Positions 23,524-32,401 of a stretch of DNA of 64,000 bases are shown here, piece after piece. How positions within the stretch are numbered: the first letter of the stretch is position 1; every line of letters begins with the position of its first letter. The DNA lies in the NCBI GenBank assembly GCA_965236175.1, contig CBDEAT010000002.1, positions 1-64,000 on the forward strand, written 5' to 3'. A program made the translations under genes and the position numbers. Source of the DNA: Fontibacterium universale (GTDB taxonomy: Bacteria > Pseudomonadota > Alphaproteobacteria > Pelagibacterales > Pelagibacteraceae). The notes below the pieces were generated by a model. That model worked only from the letters and a program-made list of their open reading frames with translations. It was not told the DNA's origin and did no database searches.

Positions 23524-24015
23524 ATGATTTCATTTATAAGATTTGTTCATTCTCTTTCAAAAATTTGTGGTGTAATCGCTACTGCATTAATTGCTTCTGC
23601 AGTTTTAGTTACAACTCAAATGGTTGTGGTTCGATATGCTCTTAAAATGTCTACAGTTTGGCAAACTGAGTATGTAATCTTCTCATTAGCAGCATCAACC
23701 TTTATTGGAGCGCCTTATGTTTTAATGAAGAAAGGTCATGTAAATGTTGATCTTATTCCTTATTATTTAAATCAAAAAGGTAAAAATATTTTAGCACTTG
23801 TTGCGGCAGTTTTAGCATTATCATTTTTAGCAATTCTTTTTTATTCAAGCGTAGAATTAACAAGCCATGCATGGGTTAAAAATTTAAAAACACCAACTAT
23901 TTGGAGTTTCCCATTATGGAAAGTTTATATATTTTTACCTATTGGGATGGGAATAATGATCCTTCAGTATTTAGCTGATATTCTTTCAATAATTTATAAC
24001 GTAAAAGAAAATTAA
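23524..24015 (+). CDS. TRAP transporter small membrane subunit DctQ
   Basis: 163 residues, four membrane spans. The motif VWQTEYVIFSLAASTFIGAP is typical of DctQ, and KGHVNVDLIPYYL follows it. It pairs with the large subunit whose start is 4 bp downstream. The complex imports a carboxylate with Na+ or H+ using the periplasmic DctP. Confidence 0.92.
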   Translation: MISFIRFVHSLSKICGVIATALIASAVLVTTQMVVVRYALKMSTVWQTEYVIFSLAASTFIGAPYVLMKKGHVNVDLIPYYLNQKGKNILALVAAVLALSFLAILFYSSVELTSHAWVKNLKTPTIWSFPLWKVYIFLPIGMGIMILQYLADILSIIYNVKEN

Positions 24016-24018
24016 AAT

Positions 24019-25329
24019 ATGTCACCATTAATGCTTTCAGTTTGGATTATGGTTGCAACCTTTGCAGTTCTTGCAACAGGAATACCTATAGCTTTTGCAT
24101 TAGCACTTGTTTCTACAGTTTTCTTTTTAGTAATAGAAGGTTTTGGAAGAGTTCCTCTTGTAGCTGAACAATTTTTTAATGGCTTACAAGATTTTGGAAT
24201 TGTAACAATTCCTATGTTCTTGCTTATGGGAATAGCGGTCGCTGCATCTCCCGCAGGAAAAGATTTATATTCAGCCCTTGATCGTTGGTTAAATAAAGTT
24301 CCAGGAGGATTAGTTTTATCTAATCTTGGAGCTTGTTCAATTTTTGCAGCTCTTTGTGGATCATCTCCAGCAACATGCGCGGCAATTGGAAAAATGGGTA
24401 TCCCCGAAATGAGAAAAAGAGGTTACTCAGCAGAACTTGCAGCTGGAACAATTTGCGCCGGTGGTACTTTGGGAATTTTAATTCCTCCAAGCATTACAAT
24501 GATCATTTATGGAATTTCAACAGGAACATCCATTGGAAAATTATTCATTGCAGGAATATTTCCTGGGATAATGCTTACGGCTCTATTTATGGGTTGGGCT
24601 TATATATACGTAAGAATGAATCGAGAAGGTTCTGAAAAAGTTGAAGTTCGCGAATATACCTGGAAAGAAAGATTTGAAATATTACCAAAAATTCTTCCAT
24701 TCTGCTTGCTTGTAGTTGGCGTTCTTTATGTTTTGTATGGAGGCATTGCCACACCTAACGAAGCTTCTGCTGTTGGAGCTTTAATTAGCATTATCTTGGT
24801 TGCGATTGTTTATAAAATGTACAAAGTAAAAGATATCTGGGCAATTTTAACAGAAGGCATGCAAGAAAGTGTTATGCTAATGTTAATTATTGCAGCATCT
24901 TTCTTGTTTAGTTTTGTTTTATCTAATCTTTATGTAACACAATCTCTAGCTAATGAGATGGTAGCTATAGCGTCTAATAAATGGCTACTGATGCTTTATA
25001 TTAATATATTTTTATTAGTCGCAGGATGTTTTTTACCACCAGTTGCAATCATTCTAATGACTGCTCCGATATTATACCCAATTATAACCGCAGCCGGATT
25101 TGATCCTATTTGGTTTGGTGTCATCTTAACTATTAATATGGAAATTGGATTAATTACTCCTCCAGTTGGACTTAATTTATTTGTTATTCAAGGAATTGCC
25201 CCAGACATATCTATTGGAAAGATATTAAAAGGATCACTTCCATTTGTATTACTGATGATTTTACAAATAGTTATTCTTTGTATTTTCCCAGAAATTGCCA
25301 CTTGGCTTCCTCAGGCTGTCATGAAATAA
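24019..25329 (+). CDS. TRAP transporter large permease subunit DctM
   Basis: 436 residues with about 12 membrane spans. Family blocks: FALALVSTVFFL, TIPMFLLMGIAVAASPAGKDL, the conserved CGSSPATCAAIGKMGIPEM, GTLGILIPPSITMIIYG, and a C-terminal MEIGLITPPVGLNLFV. This is the translocation channel of the tripartite system. Start 4 bp after dctQ, stop 8 bp before malonyl-CoA decarboxylase, so a single operon is likely. Confidence 0.95.
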   Translation: MSPLMLSVWIMVATFAVLATGIPIAFALALVSTVFFLVIEGFGRVPLVAEQFFNGLQDFGIVTIPMFLLMGIAVAASPAGKDLYSALDRWLNKVPGGLVLSNLGACSIFAALCGSSPATCAAIGKMGIPEMRKRGYSAELAAGTICAGGTLGILIPPSITMIIYGISTGTSIGKLFIAGIFPGIMLTALFMGWAYIYVRMNREGSEKVEVREYTWKERFEILPKILPFCLLVVGVLYVLYGGIATPNEASAVGALISIILVAIVYKMYKVKDIWAILTEGMQESVMLMLIIAASFLFSFVLSNLYVTQSLANEMVAIASNKWLLMLYINIFLLVAGCFLPPVAIILMTAPILYPIITAAGFDPIWFGVILTINMEIGLITPPVGLNLFVIQGIAPDISIGKILKGSLPFVLLMILQIVILCIFPEIATWLPQAVMK

Positions 25330-25336
25330 AAGTCCC

Positions 25337-26644
25337 ATGTCGGGATTAAAAAAGTTTCTAACCTTTGTTGCAGACAAAGGTAAAAGTTTTTTTAGTAATT
25401 TATTTACCAAAAGAAAAGACACCGCTTCTCATTTAACAGATCTTTGTGAACAACTTATCTCAGAAGATGGAGTTGTTTCAGGAATAACTATCGCAAGAGA
25501 AATTTGGCAACTTTATGAAAAATCAACTTTAGAAGAAAAAGAAAAATTTTTCTTAGAAATAGATAAAAAGTTTAAACCTGATTATTCAGTTATTAATAGA
25601 GCCTGCAGAGATTTTATTGATAATAGTAACGAGACTACTTTAGGAATTTTAAACCAAGCAACAGAAGGTAGAAGACAGGAATTAATTAGAAGATTAAATT
25701 TAGCTCCTAATGGAACGCAGTATCTAGTTAGCATGCGTGAAGATTTAATTTATTTTTTAAATAAACATGAAAAATTAAAAGGTTTAGATAAAGATTTTAG
25801 ACATTTATTTAGATCTTGGTTTAATCCAGGTTTTTTAAAATTAACGCGAATTAAAAAAGATACCGATCCTGATATTTTGCAAAAGATTATCAAGAACGAA
25901 AGAGTTCATGAAATTAAAAGTATAGAAGCTCTTTATAGAAGATTAGAAAACGATAGATTACTTTTTGCCTACTTCCATCCCATTCTTGATAAAGAACCAT
26001 TAATATTTGTTCAGGTGGCCTTTACCAAAGGAGTTGGAAATTCAATACAAGCCATTACAGAAGGTAGCGTTAGCAATACAGATGATTATGATTCTGTAAC
26101 TTTTTATTCTATTAGTAACTCTAATAAGGGTCTTCAAGGAATTACACTTGGAAATTTTTTAATTAAAAGAGTAGTGTTTGAAATTCAACAAGAATTTCCT
26201 AAAGTTAAAAGCTTTTATACGTTATCTCCGATACCGGGTCTTGCAACTTGGTTTAGTAAACAACCAGATGAAAAGATTAAAAAAATATTAAAAAATTATG
26301 ATCATAAACAATTGATGTTTTTAAAAGAGCAGGACGATATTACTTTTAATCAAAATAAAATTGAACATAACAAAGAAGCTTTAAAAAAATTAGTTTATTA
26401 TTACTTAACTGAAGAGAAGGTTAATAAGAAACCTGTTAACGGAGTTGCTTATTTTCATTTAAATAACGGCGCATCAATTTACGATATCGTTATTAATGGA
26501 AACTTATCTTTAAACGGTTACAAAGAATCCTTTGGAATAATGGTTAATTACTATTATGAACTTGGAAAAATAGTTAAAAACCATGAAGATTTTGTTAATA
26601 AGGGTAAAATTTCAATAATGGATAATTTAAAAGAGCATGTCTAA
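25337..26644 (+). CDS. Malonyl-CoA decarboxylase
   Basis: 435 residues. An N-terminal helical domain (about 1-150) is followed by the GNAT-like catalytic domain. Markers: AYFHPILDKEPLIFVQVA, YSISNSNKGLQGITLGNFL, the serine in YTLSPIPGLATW and the histidine in GVAYFHLNNGASIYDI, in the positions of the known Ser/His pair of the family. It converts malonyl-CoA to acetyl-CoA and CO2. Its place directly after a TRAP operon and near a CoA transferase resembles the matPQMAB malonate operon of Sinorhizobium, with the synthetase replaced. Confidence 0.93.
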   Translation: MSGLKKFLTFVADKGKSFFSNLFTKRKDTASHLTDLCEQLISEDGVVSGITIAREIWQLYEKSTLEEKEKFFLEIDKKFKPDYSVINRACRDFIDNSNETTLGILNQATEGRRQELIRRLNLAPNGTQYLVSMREDLIYFLNKHEKLKGLDKDFRHLFRSWFNPGFLKLTRIKKDTDPDILQKIIKNERVHEIKSIEALYRRLENDRLLFAYFHPILDKEPLIFVQVAFTKGVGNSIQAITEGSVSNTDDYDSVTFYSISNSNKGLQGITLGNFLIKRVVFEIQQEFPKVKSFYTLSPIPGLATWFSKQPDEKIKKILKNYDHKQLMFLKEQDDITFNQNKIEHNKEALKKLVYYYLTEEKVNKKPVNGVAYFHLNNGASIYDIVINGNLSLNGYKESFGIMVNYYYELGKIVKNHEDFVNKGKISIMDNLKEHV

Positions 26645-27632
26645 AGTTAATCGAAAAGTTTCTGTAGCTCCGATGATGGACTGCACTGACAGACACGATC
26701 GCTATTTTCTAAGATTAATAAGCAAAAATGTTATGCTTTATTCTGAAATGATAGCAACTGGGGCTATTCTTAAAGGCAAACAAAGGAATGTTCTGGAATT
26801 TAGCGAATTTGAAAAGCCAGTTGCTCTTCAACTGGGAGGATCGTCAGCTAAAGAGTTAGCCGAGTCATCAAAAATTGCAGAAGATTATAATTATGATGAG
26901 ATTAATTTAAACTTAGGTTGCCCAAGTAAAAAGGTTCAAAAGAATAAATTTGGAGCGTGTTTAATTAAAGAACCAGATTTAGTGGCCGAATGTTTAAATA
27001 GTATGGTGAATGCAACAAAACTTCCTGTGACAGTTAAAACAAGAATTGGTTTTGATGATGTAGAAGATTTTGAATATTTAGATAAATTTATCAAAAAAAT
27101 TGCAAGCACAGGAGTTAAAACAGTTATCTTACATGCAAGAAAAGCAATTCTTAAAGGTTTAAGTCCAAGAGATAATTTAAGAGTGCCAAAATTAAATTAT
27201 GGAATTGTAAAACAGATTAAAGATAACAATCCTAATTTAGAAATTATAATTAATGGTGGAATTACAAAAACTGAGGAAATCAAAGAGCATCTAAATAATG
27301 TTGATGGTGTGATGATCGGTAGATCTATTTATCATTCTCCTTATTTTTTAGCTGAGATTGAAAAAGAAATATTTAACAATGAAGATGTTCCAACACGTGA
27401 AGAGGTGGTTAAAAAAATTGTAGAATATTGTTTAGCTGAAGTTAAGAAGGGAACTCGTGTAAACCAAGTCATGAGACATACCGTTGGTTTGTTTCATGGA
27501 ATTAGCGGCGCTAATTATTGGAAAAGATACTTAAGTAATAATATGTTGGTCCGCGATGCCGACGTAAATAAAGTGAATTATATGCTTGATATGGTAAAAC
27601 ATAATTCAGTAAATATAATCGAAAAAAATTAA
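26637..27632 (+). CDS. dusA: tRNA-dihydrouridine synthase A
   Basis: 331 residues. The FMN TIM-barrel Dus signature starts KVSVAPMMDCTDRHDRYFLR. YDEINLNLGCPSKKVQKNKF supplies the catalytic cysteine, followed by VTVKTRIGFDDVE, the phosphate site INGGITKTEEI and a C-terminal HTVGLFHGISGANYWKRYL typical of DusA. It reduces U20/U20a in the D-loop. Overlaps malonyl-CoA decarboxylase by 8 bp; the functions are unrelated, so it probably just shares the transcript. Confidence 0.94.
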   Translation: MSKVNRKVSVAPMMDCTDRHDRYFLRLISKNVMLYSEMIATGAILKGKQRNVLEFSEFEKPVALQLGGSSAKELAESSKIAEDYNYDEINLNLGCPSKKVQKNKFGACLIKEPDLVAECLNSMVNATKLPVTVKTRIGFDDVEDFEYLDKFIKKIASTGVKTVILHARKAILKGLSPRDNLRVPKLNYGIVKQIKDNNPNLEIIINGGITKTEEIKEHLNNVDGVMIGRSIYHSPYFLAEIEKEIFNNEDVPTREEVVKKIVEYCLAEVKKGTRVNQVMRHTVGLFHGISGANYWKRYLSNNMLVRDADVNKVNYMLDMVKHNSVNIIEKN

Positions 27633-30542
27633 TTAATTTACCGTTTCAAATATTTTAAATAATAATTGAGATACATGCTGAGGTTTTTGATCTGAAAAAT
27701 CAGAAATCTGATGTCTGCAGCTGGTTCCGTTCGCTACTATTATATCATCATTTTTAAATTCTTTTTTAATTGTCGGTATTAAAGTTAAGTAGACCATTTT
27801 TTTTGAAATATCATAATTTTTAGCATCATAGCCAAAGGATCCTGCCATACCACAGCAACTTGTTTCGATTGGTTTATGTTTGATATTTAAAGTCGTTAAT
27901 AATTCTAATAATCCTTTTAACCGGTCCTGAGATTTTTGATGGCAATGACCATGCACTAATACATTGTTAGAGAATTTATTAGCTGATACTTTTTTACCGT
28001 CTTTGATTTTCTCTAATATAAATTCTTCAAATAAATAAAATTTATTTTTAATTTTTTCTTTATTTTCAATATTTTTTAAAGACTTAAACTCATCAGTAAA
28101 AGTTAATAGACAAGAAGGCTCAATACCCACAACAGGCGTTGATGCATGATTATTGTTAATAATATAATTAGTAAAACGTTGCATTTCAGCCTGCGCCTTA
28201 TCTAATTGACCGTAAGAAATGTAAGTTCTTCCACAACATAGGGGTCTTCCCAAAGAGTCATCATCAAAATTTGGAATAATAGCTTTATAACCAAATTTAT
28301 TTAAAACTTTGATCGCGTAAATAAGGTTTTGAATTTCAAAATTAATATTAAATGTATCTGCAAGCAAAATTACTTTATTAGAAAAGTTATTTTGAGAGTA
28401 GTAAATATCTTTTAACGGACTAATATTTTGTACTTCAGGCATAGTTCGTTTAGTTGAAAAATTAAATAACAATTCTAAAATTTTATTTAATATGGGAATA
28501 TTTTTAATTTTATTAAAAATAGGCGCCATTAATTTAATTAACCAAATATTTTTAGGCATGTTTGAAATAATTTTATCTTTCAATTTCATTGAAAATTTTT
28601 TGTAGTAATGGAATAAAAACTCACTTTTCATTTTAGAAATATCTACACTCATAGGACATTCTCTTTGACAGGCTTTGCAGCCCACACACAGTTCCATAGT
28701 TTCAAACATTTCTTTTGAAACGAAAGCATCTTTTGGTAATTGATTAGAAAGCGCTAAACGCAATGTGTTTGCTCTGCCTCTAACTAAATCTTTTTCTTCC
28801 TTAGTAACTCTATAAGAAGGACACATAACACCAGAATCTAATTTTCTGCAGGCACCATTGTTATTACACATTTCAACTGCATCAGAAAACTCCCCCCAAT
28901 CAGACCAATCGTAATGAGTATTAATTTTTTCAGCTTTATAATCTGCTTTGTAACGCATTAACGACCTATCATTTTGTTTGTAAGATCTGACTATTTTGTG
29001 AGGATTAAATACGCTTTTTTTATCAAATAAATCTTTTACACTTTCAAAAGCATTTACTAACTTTTTACCAAACATCATTTCGTGAAACTCAGAGCGTAAT
29101 ATTCCATCTCCATGCTCTCCTGAGTGAGCGCCTTTATATTCTTTTACTATTTGAAAGGCTTCTTCCGTAATACTTCGCATATTTTTAATATCTTGTTCTG
29201 ACTTCATATTGATAATGGGTCTCACATGTAATGTGCCAACAGAAGCATGAGCATAAAACATTCCACTCGTATTATATTTTTTAAATACTTCATTTAATCT
29301 AGTTGTGTAATCTGCAAGATGATCAAGTGAGACAGCGCAGTCTTCAATAAAGGCAACTGGTTTCTTATCTCCTTTAAGGGACATTAAAATATTAAGGCCA
29401 GCTTTTCTCATCTCAAATATTTCATTTTGATCTTTCAAATTTTCATAAAACGAAAAGACATTATTTTTATTTTGAGAAAGAATTAGAGATTCTAAGTCTT
29501 TAATTTTATGTTTTACTTCATTTAAATTATCATCAATAAATTCAACCATTAACACCGCTTGAGGATTACCTTGAAAGTATTTCTTTATTGATCCTTGAAA
29601 CATAGGAATTAATTTTGCAAGATTTAAAAGATTATCATCCATTAACTCAACAGCAGTTGGTTTTAGCTTTACAATTTCTTTTGTAATTTCCATGGCTTGT
29701 CTAAAGTTTTGGAATGCACAAAGCCCAAGCATTTTTTGCTTTGGAATAGGAGAGAGTTTTAATTTTACTTTATTAAATAAAGATAAGGTCCCCTCAGAAC
29801 CTACTAAAATATTTGAAGTATTAAAACCATTTGGGTTAATAAGATCTAGATTGTATCCGCCAACACGTCTTTGCGTTTTAGGAAAATTTTCATTTATTTC
29901 TTGTTTATTATTTAGATAAATTTTTATGAGTTCTTCTATAATTTTATATTGCCTATTTTGATTATTTTTAGTGATGAGATAATCTTTGTTGATATTTTCA
30001 AATGTATAAAGAGATCCATCATCAAGAATAGCCTCAACGGCTTCAACGTTATGAACCATGTTGCCATAATAAAGTGATCTTGAGCCACAACTATTATTGC
30101 CGGTCATTCCGCCAATAGTCGCTCGACTACTAGTCGATACATCAACTGGAAAACATAAATCGTGTTGTTTTAATTTTGCATTTAACTGATCAAGTACTAA
30201 TCCAGGCTGAACCCAAGCTGTTTTTTCAACTAAATTTATATCTAATATTTGATTTTGAAATTTTGAATAATCTAGAACAACGCATTCACCAACTGTTTGC
30301 CCACATTGTGAGCTACCAGCTCCTCTTGGCAAGATAGGAAGTTCTTTTAATTTACAATATTCTAGTACTCTTAATACATCATCAGTATCTTTTGGAATTA
30401 CGATACCAATAGGAGTTATTTGATAAATGGAAGCATCAGTACTGTATCTACCCCTTGAAAAATCATCAAATAACACTTCTCCCTTAATTAGAGATTGAAG
30501 TTCTTTTCCTATTTTTGAAATTGTATTTTGATTTAATTTCAT
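27633..30542 (-). CDS. FAD-linked oxidase with Fe-S and CCG domains (YdiJ / D-2-hydroxyglutarate dehydrogenase type)
   Basis: 969 residues. Domain order: FAD-binding PCMH (about 30-260; ILPRGAGSSQCGQTVGECV, TIGGMTGNNSCGSRSLYYGN), FAD-oxidase C-terminal domain (about 270-540; FYAHASVGTLHVRP, GAHSGEHGDGILRSEF), a 4Fe-4S cluster region (VGCKACQRECPMSVDI, plus MCNNNGACRK), then CCG/cysteine-rich domains (GIEPSCLLTF, VHGHCHQKSQ, TSCCGMAGSFGYD). This is the YdiJ-type layout; characterised members oxidise D-2-hydroxyacids such as 2-hydroxyglutarate or lactate. Encoded convergently with dusA. Confidence 0.9.
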   Translation of the reverse strand: MKLNQNTISKIGKELQSLIKGEVLFDDFSRGRYSTDASIYQITPIGIVIPKDTDDVLRVLEYCKLKELPILPRGAGSSQCGQTVGECVVLDYSKFQNQILDINLVEKTAWVQPGLVLDQLNAKLKQHDLCFPVDVSTSSRATIGGMTGNNSCGSRSLYYGNMVHNVEAVEAILDDGSLYTFENINKDYLITKNNQNRQYKIIEELIKIYLNNKQEINENFPKTQRRVGGYNLDLINPNGFNTSNILVGSEGTLSLFNKVKLKLSPIPKQKMLGLCAFQNFRQAMEITKEIVKLKPTAVELMDDNLLNLAKLIPMFQGSIKKYFQGNPQAVLMVEFIDDNLNEVKHKIKDLESLILSQNKNNVFSFYENLKDQNEIFEMRKAGLNILMSLKGDKKPVAFIEDCAVSLDHLADYTTRLNEVFKKYNTSGMFYAHASVGTLHVRPIINMKSEQDIKNMRSITEEAFQIVKEYKGAHSGEHGDGILRSEFHEMMFGKKLVNAFESVKDLFDKKSVFNPHKIVRSYKQNDRSLMRYKADYKAEKINTHYDWSDWGEFSDAVEMCNNNGACRKLDSGVMCPSYRVTKEEKDLVRGRANTLRLALSNQLPKDAFVSKEMFETMELCVGCKACQRECPMSVDISKMKSEFLFHYYKKFSMKLKDKIISNMPKNIWLIKLMAPIFNKIKNIPILNKILELLFNFSTKRTMPEVQNISPLKDIYYSQNNFSNKVILLADTFNINFEIQNLIYAIKVLNKFGYKAIIPNFDDDSLGRPLCCGRTYISYGQLDKAQAEMQRFTNYIINNNHASTPVVGIEPSCLLTFTDEFKSLKNIENKEKIKNKFYLFEEFILEKIKDGKKVSANKFSNNVLVHGHCHQKSQDRLKGLLELLTTLNIKHKPIETSCCGMAGSFGYDAKNYDISKKMVYLTLIPTIKKEFKNDDIIVANGTSCRHQISDFSDQKPQHVSQLLFKIFETVN

Positions 30543-30591
30543 ATTTAATCAATTTTTCAAAATTAATTATATATAGCTTTATTCCAAAATC

Positions 30592-30868
30592 GAACTTTTT
30601 AAGACCGGAAAAGCAATGGATAGCGCTAAACATCCCGTGCTTTTATTAGTTGATACCATTTCATCTTTAGCTTCAATTGATTATCGTCACTACGATTGAA
30701 AAGTAGACGTTATAGTTGCGCGATCTCAAAAAAGTCTGTTGTTACCTCCAGGACTTTCTTTTAATGTGAGCAGGCGCTCTAGCTGGAGTAGAAATGAGCC
30801 TTAAAAAATCAAAGATTACCTTTAAATCTGGTGGATTGATGGCGGTTATTGATTATCTTTCAAAGTAG
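30592..30868 (+). pseudogene. Relic of an alanine/serine-glyoxylate aminotransferase gene
   Basis: The frame from 30592 reads KTGKAMDSAKHPVLLLVDT and LASIDYRHYD, then a TGA stop, then KVDVIVARSQKSLLLPPGLS. This is the PLP-lysine region of AGXT/SgaA class V aminotransferases (the SQK lysine is present). After a jump, a different frame gives GALAGVEMSLKKSKITF and GGLMAVIDYLSK, ending at TAG 30866, which matches the C-terminus of the same enzyme. The 5' half and much of the middle are missing. The whole gap 30543-30928 holds only this relic plus the upstream region of the TRAP operon. Confidence 0.8.
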
Positions 30869-30928
30869 ATTTTGTTACTTTAGTTAGTTAAAATAATTCT
30901 ATTAAAATTAAAAATAAAGGGATACCTC

Positions 30929-31909
30929 ATGTTACTTAAAAAACTTTTTGCAGCTGTTATATCATTTTGTCTTGTGACTTTTTCAGCAAGTGCACTTGAA
31001 ATTAAACTTGGTCACGTGGGTGAGCCTGGATCTTTATTTAACGATTCAGCTGAGCATTTTGTAAAACTTGCTAACAGCAAATTAGGTTCAAAAGCAAAAG
31101 TTGTAAATTTTGGTTCTAGCCAATTAGGTAGCGACAAAGAAATGATGCAGAAAGTAAAACTAGGAACATTAGAAATGGCAGTTCCTTCAACATTCATGTC
31201 CACTGTTCATGATGAATTCGGTGTATTTGAAATGCCTTATATAATTAAAGACAGAAATCACATGTCTAAAGTTGAAAAAGAAGTAGTAAACCCAATACTT
31301 TCAAAAAATTTAGAAGAAAAAACTGGATATAAAGTTTTAGCTGTTTGGGAAAATGGATTTAGACAAATTACAAATAATAAAAAACCAATTAATGTTCCAG
31401 ACGATCTAAAAGGAATTAAATTAAGAGTTCCAGAGGGAAAATGGAGAGTAAAAATGTTCCAAGCTTATGGAGCAAACCCAACTCCAATGGCATTTGGTGA
31501 TGTATTTGTTGCCCTTAAAACAGGAACAATTGATGGACAAGAAAATCCCTACACTCAAATTACAAGTGCAAAATTTCATGAAGTACAAAAGTTTTTAAGT
31601 GTAACAAACCATGTTTACACTCCGGCTTTTGTTATAGTTCATAAAGAAACTTGGAATAAATTACCAGAAGATGTAAGAAAAATTTTAGAACAAGCTGCTA
31701 AAGATACTCAGCCGTTTGTATACAAACGAGCTGCAGAGATGGAAGTTTCTTTATTAAAGGTAGTTACGGATTTTGGAGTTAAAGTAAATACCGCGAATAG
31801 AGAAGCATTCGTAAAAGCAAGCGATCCAATTTACAAGGAATTTGCAACAGATGTTAAGTCAGGAGCAACTCTTGTTTCTAAAATATTAGAATTGGCTAAA
31901 GCTAAATAA
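30929..31909 (+). CDS. TRAP transporter substrate-binding protein DctP (second system)
   Basis: 326 residues with a signal peptide (AAVISFCLVTFSASALEIKL). TRAP-SBP blocks: LGHVGEPGSLFNDSAEHFV, NFGSSQLGSDKEMMQKVKLG, and the carboxylate-binding region KGIKLRVPEGKWRV followed by DVFVALKTGTIDGQENP. This is the classic DctP/SiaP cluster with a conserved Arg in LRVP. AAAGGGA precedes the start. The ligand is unknown; downstream CoA-transferase and hydratase genes suggest a carboxylic acid that is activated to a CoA ester. Confidence 0.93.
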   Translation: MLLKKLFAAVISFCLVTFSASALEIKLGHVGEPGSLFNDSAEHFVKLANSKLGSKAKVVNFGSSQLGSDKEMMQKVKLGTLEMAVPSTFMSTVHDEFGVFEMPYIIKDRNHMSKVEKEVVNPILSKNLEEKTGYKVLAVWENGFRQITNNKKPINVPDDLKGIKLRVPEGKWRVKMFQAYGANPTPMAFGDVFVALKTGTIDGQENPYTQITSAKFHEVQKFLSVTNHVYTPAFVIVHKETWNKLPEDVRKILEQAAKDTQPFVYKRAAEMEVSLLKVVTDFGVKVNTANREAFVKASDPIYKEFATDVKSGATLVSKILELAKAK

Positions 31910-31930
31910 TTATAGTTGCTTTTATAATTT

Positions 31931-32401
31931 ATGATCTCTGCCAAGGCGTACGATAAGTATCTGCAATATTTTCTTTTTTTTCAGATGATCTTATTATCGA
32001 TTACAGTATTATTGGGAGTTTGTTTTAGATGGGCAGGACACTCTCTGGTTTGGTACGATGAGATTGCAGGAATTCAGCTTGCTTGGATTACTTATTTTGG
32101 CTCTGCTTATGCTTCTTTAAAAGGCTTACATATTGGAATGCCTACTTTAATAAAAGTTTTTCCAAAAGATATTAGAAAAATATTATTTGTTTTATCTAAA
32201 ATAATTATTTTTTTATTTTTCTTAGTTTTAACTTATTACGGCACAAAAGTTATTATTGTTTTAAGAGGAGATACGCTAGTAACCTTAGATTGGATTCCTC
32301 AATCTTTTGTACAGTCTGTAATTCCAGTTTCTTCCCTTTTAATTATTATCTCTGAGTTTCTTTTTTACAAAGAAGCCTACAAACAAACTATTAAAGATTA
32401 A
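31931..32401 (+). CDS. TRAP transporter small membrane subunit DctQ (second system)
   Basis: 156 residues with four spans. VWYDEIAGIQLAWITYFGSA followed by LKGLHIGMPTLIK is the DctQ signature region. It ends at 32401, one base before the ATG of the large subunit. No intercistronic hairpin precedes it, unlike the first TRAP system. Confidence 0.9.
   Translation: MISAKAYDKYLQYFLFFQMILLSITVLLGVCFRWAGHSLVWYDEIAGIQLAWITYFGSAYASLKGLHIGMPTLIKVFPKDIRKILFVLSKIIIFLFFLVLTYYGTKVIIVLRGDTLVTLDWIPQSFVQSVIPVSSLLIIISEFLFYKEAYKQTIKD

Noticed and set aside
24333..24635. 100-codon frame inside dctM
   Set aside because: Same-strand shadow in another frame; Asn/Trp-rich product without family features, inside a fully conserved permease gene.
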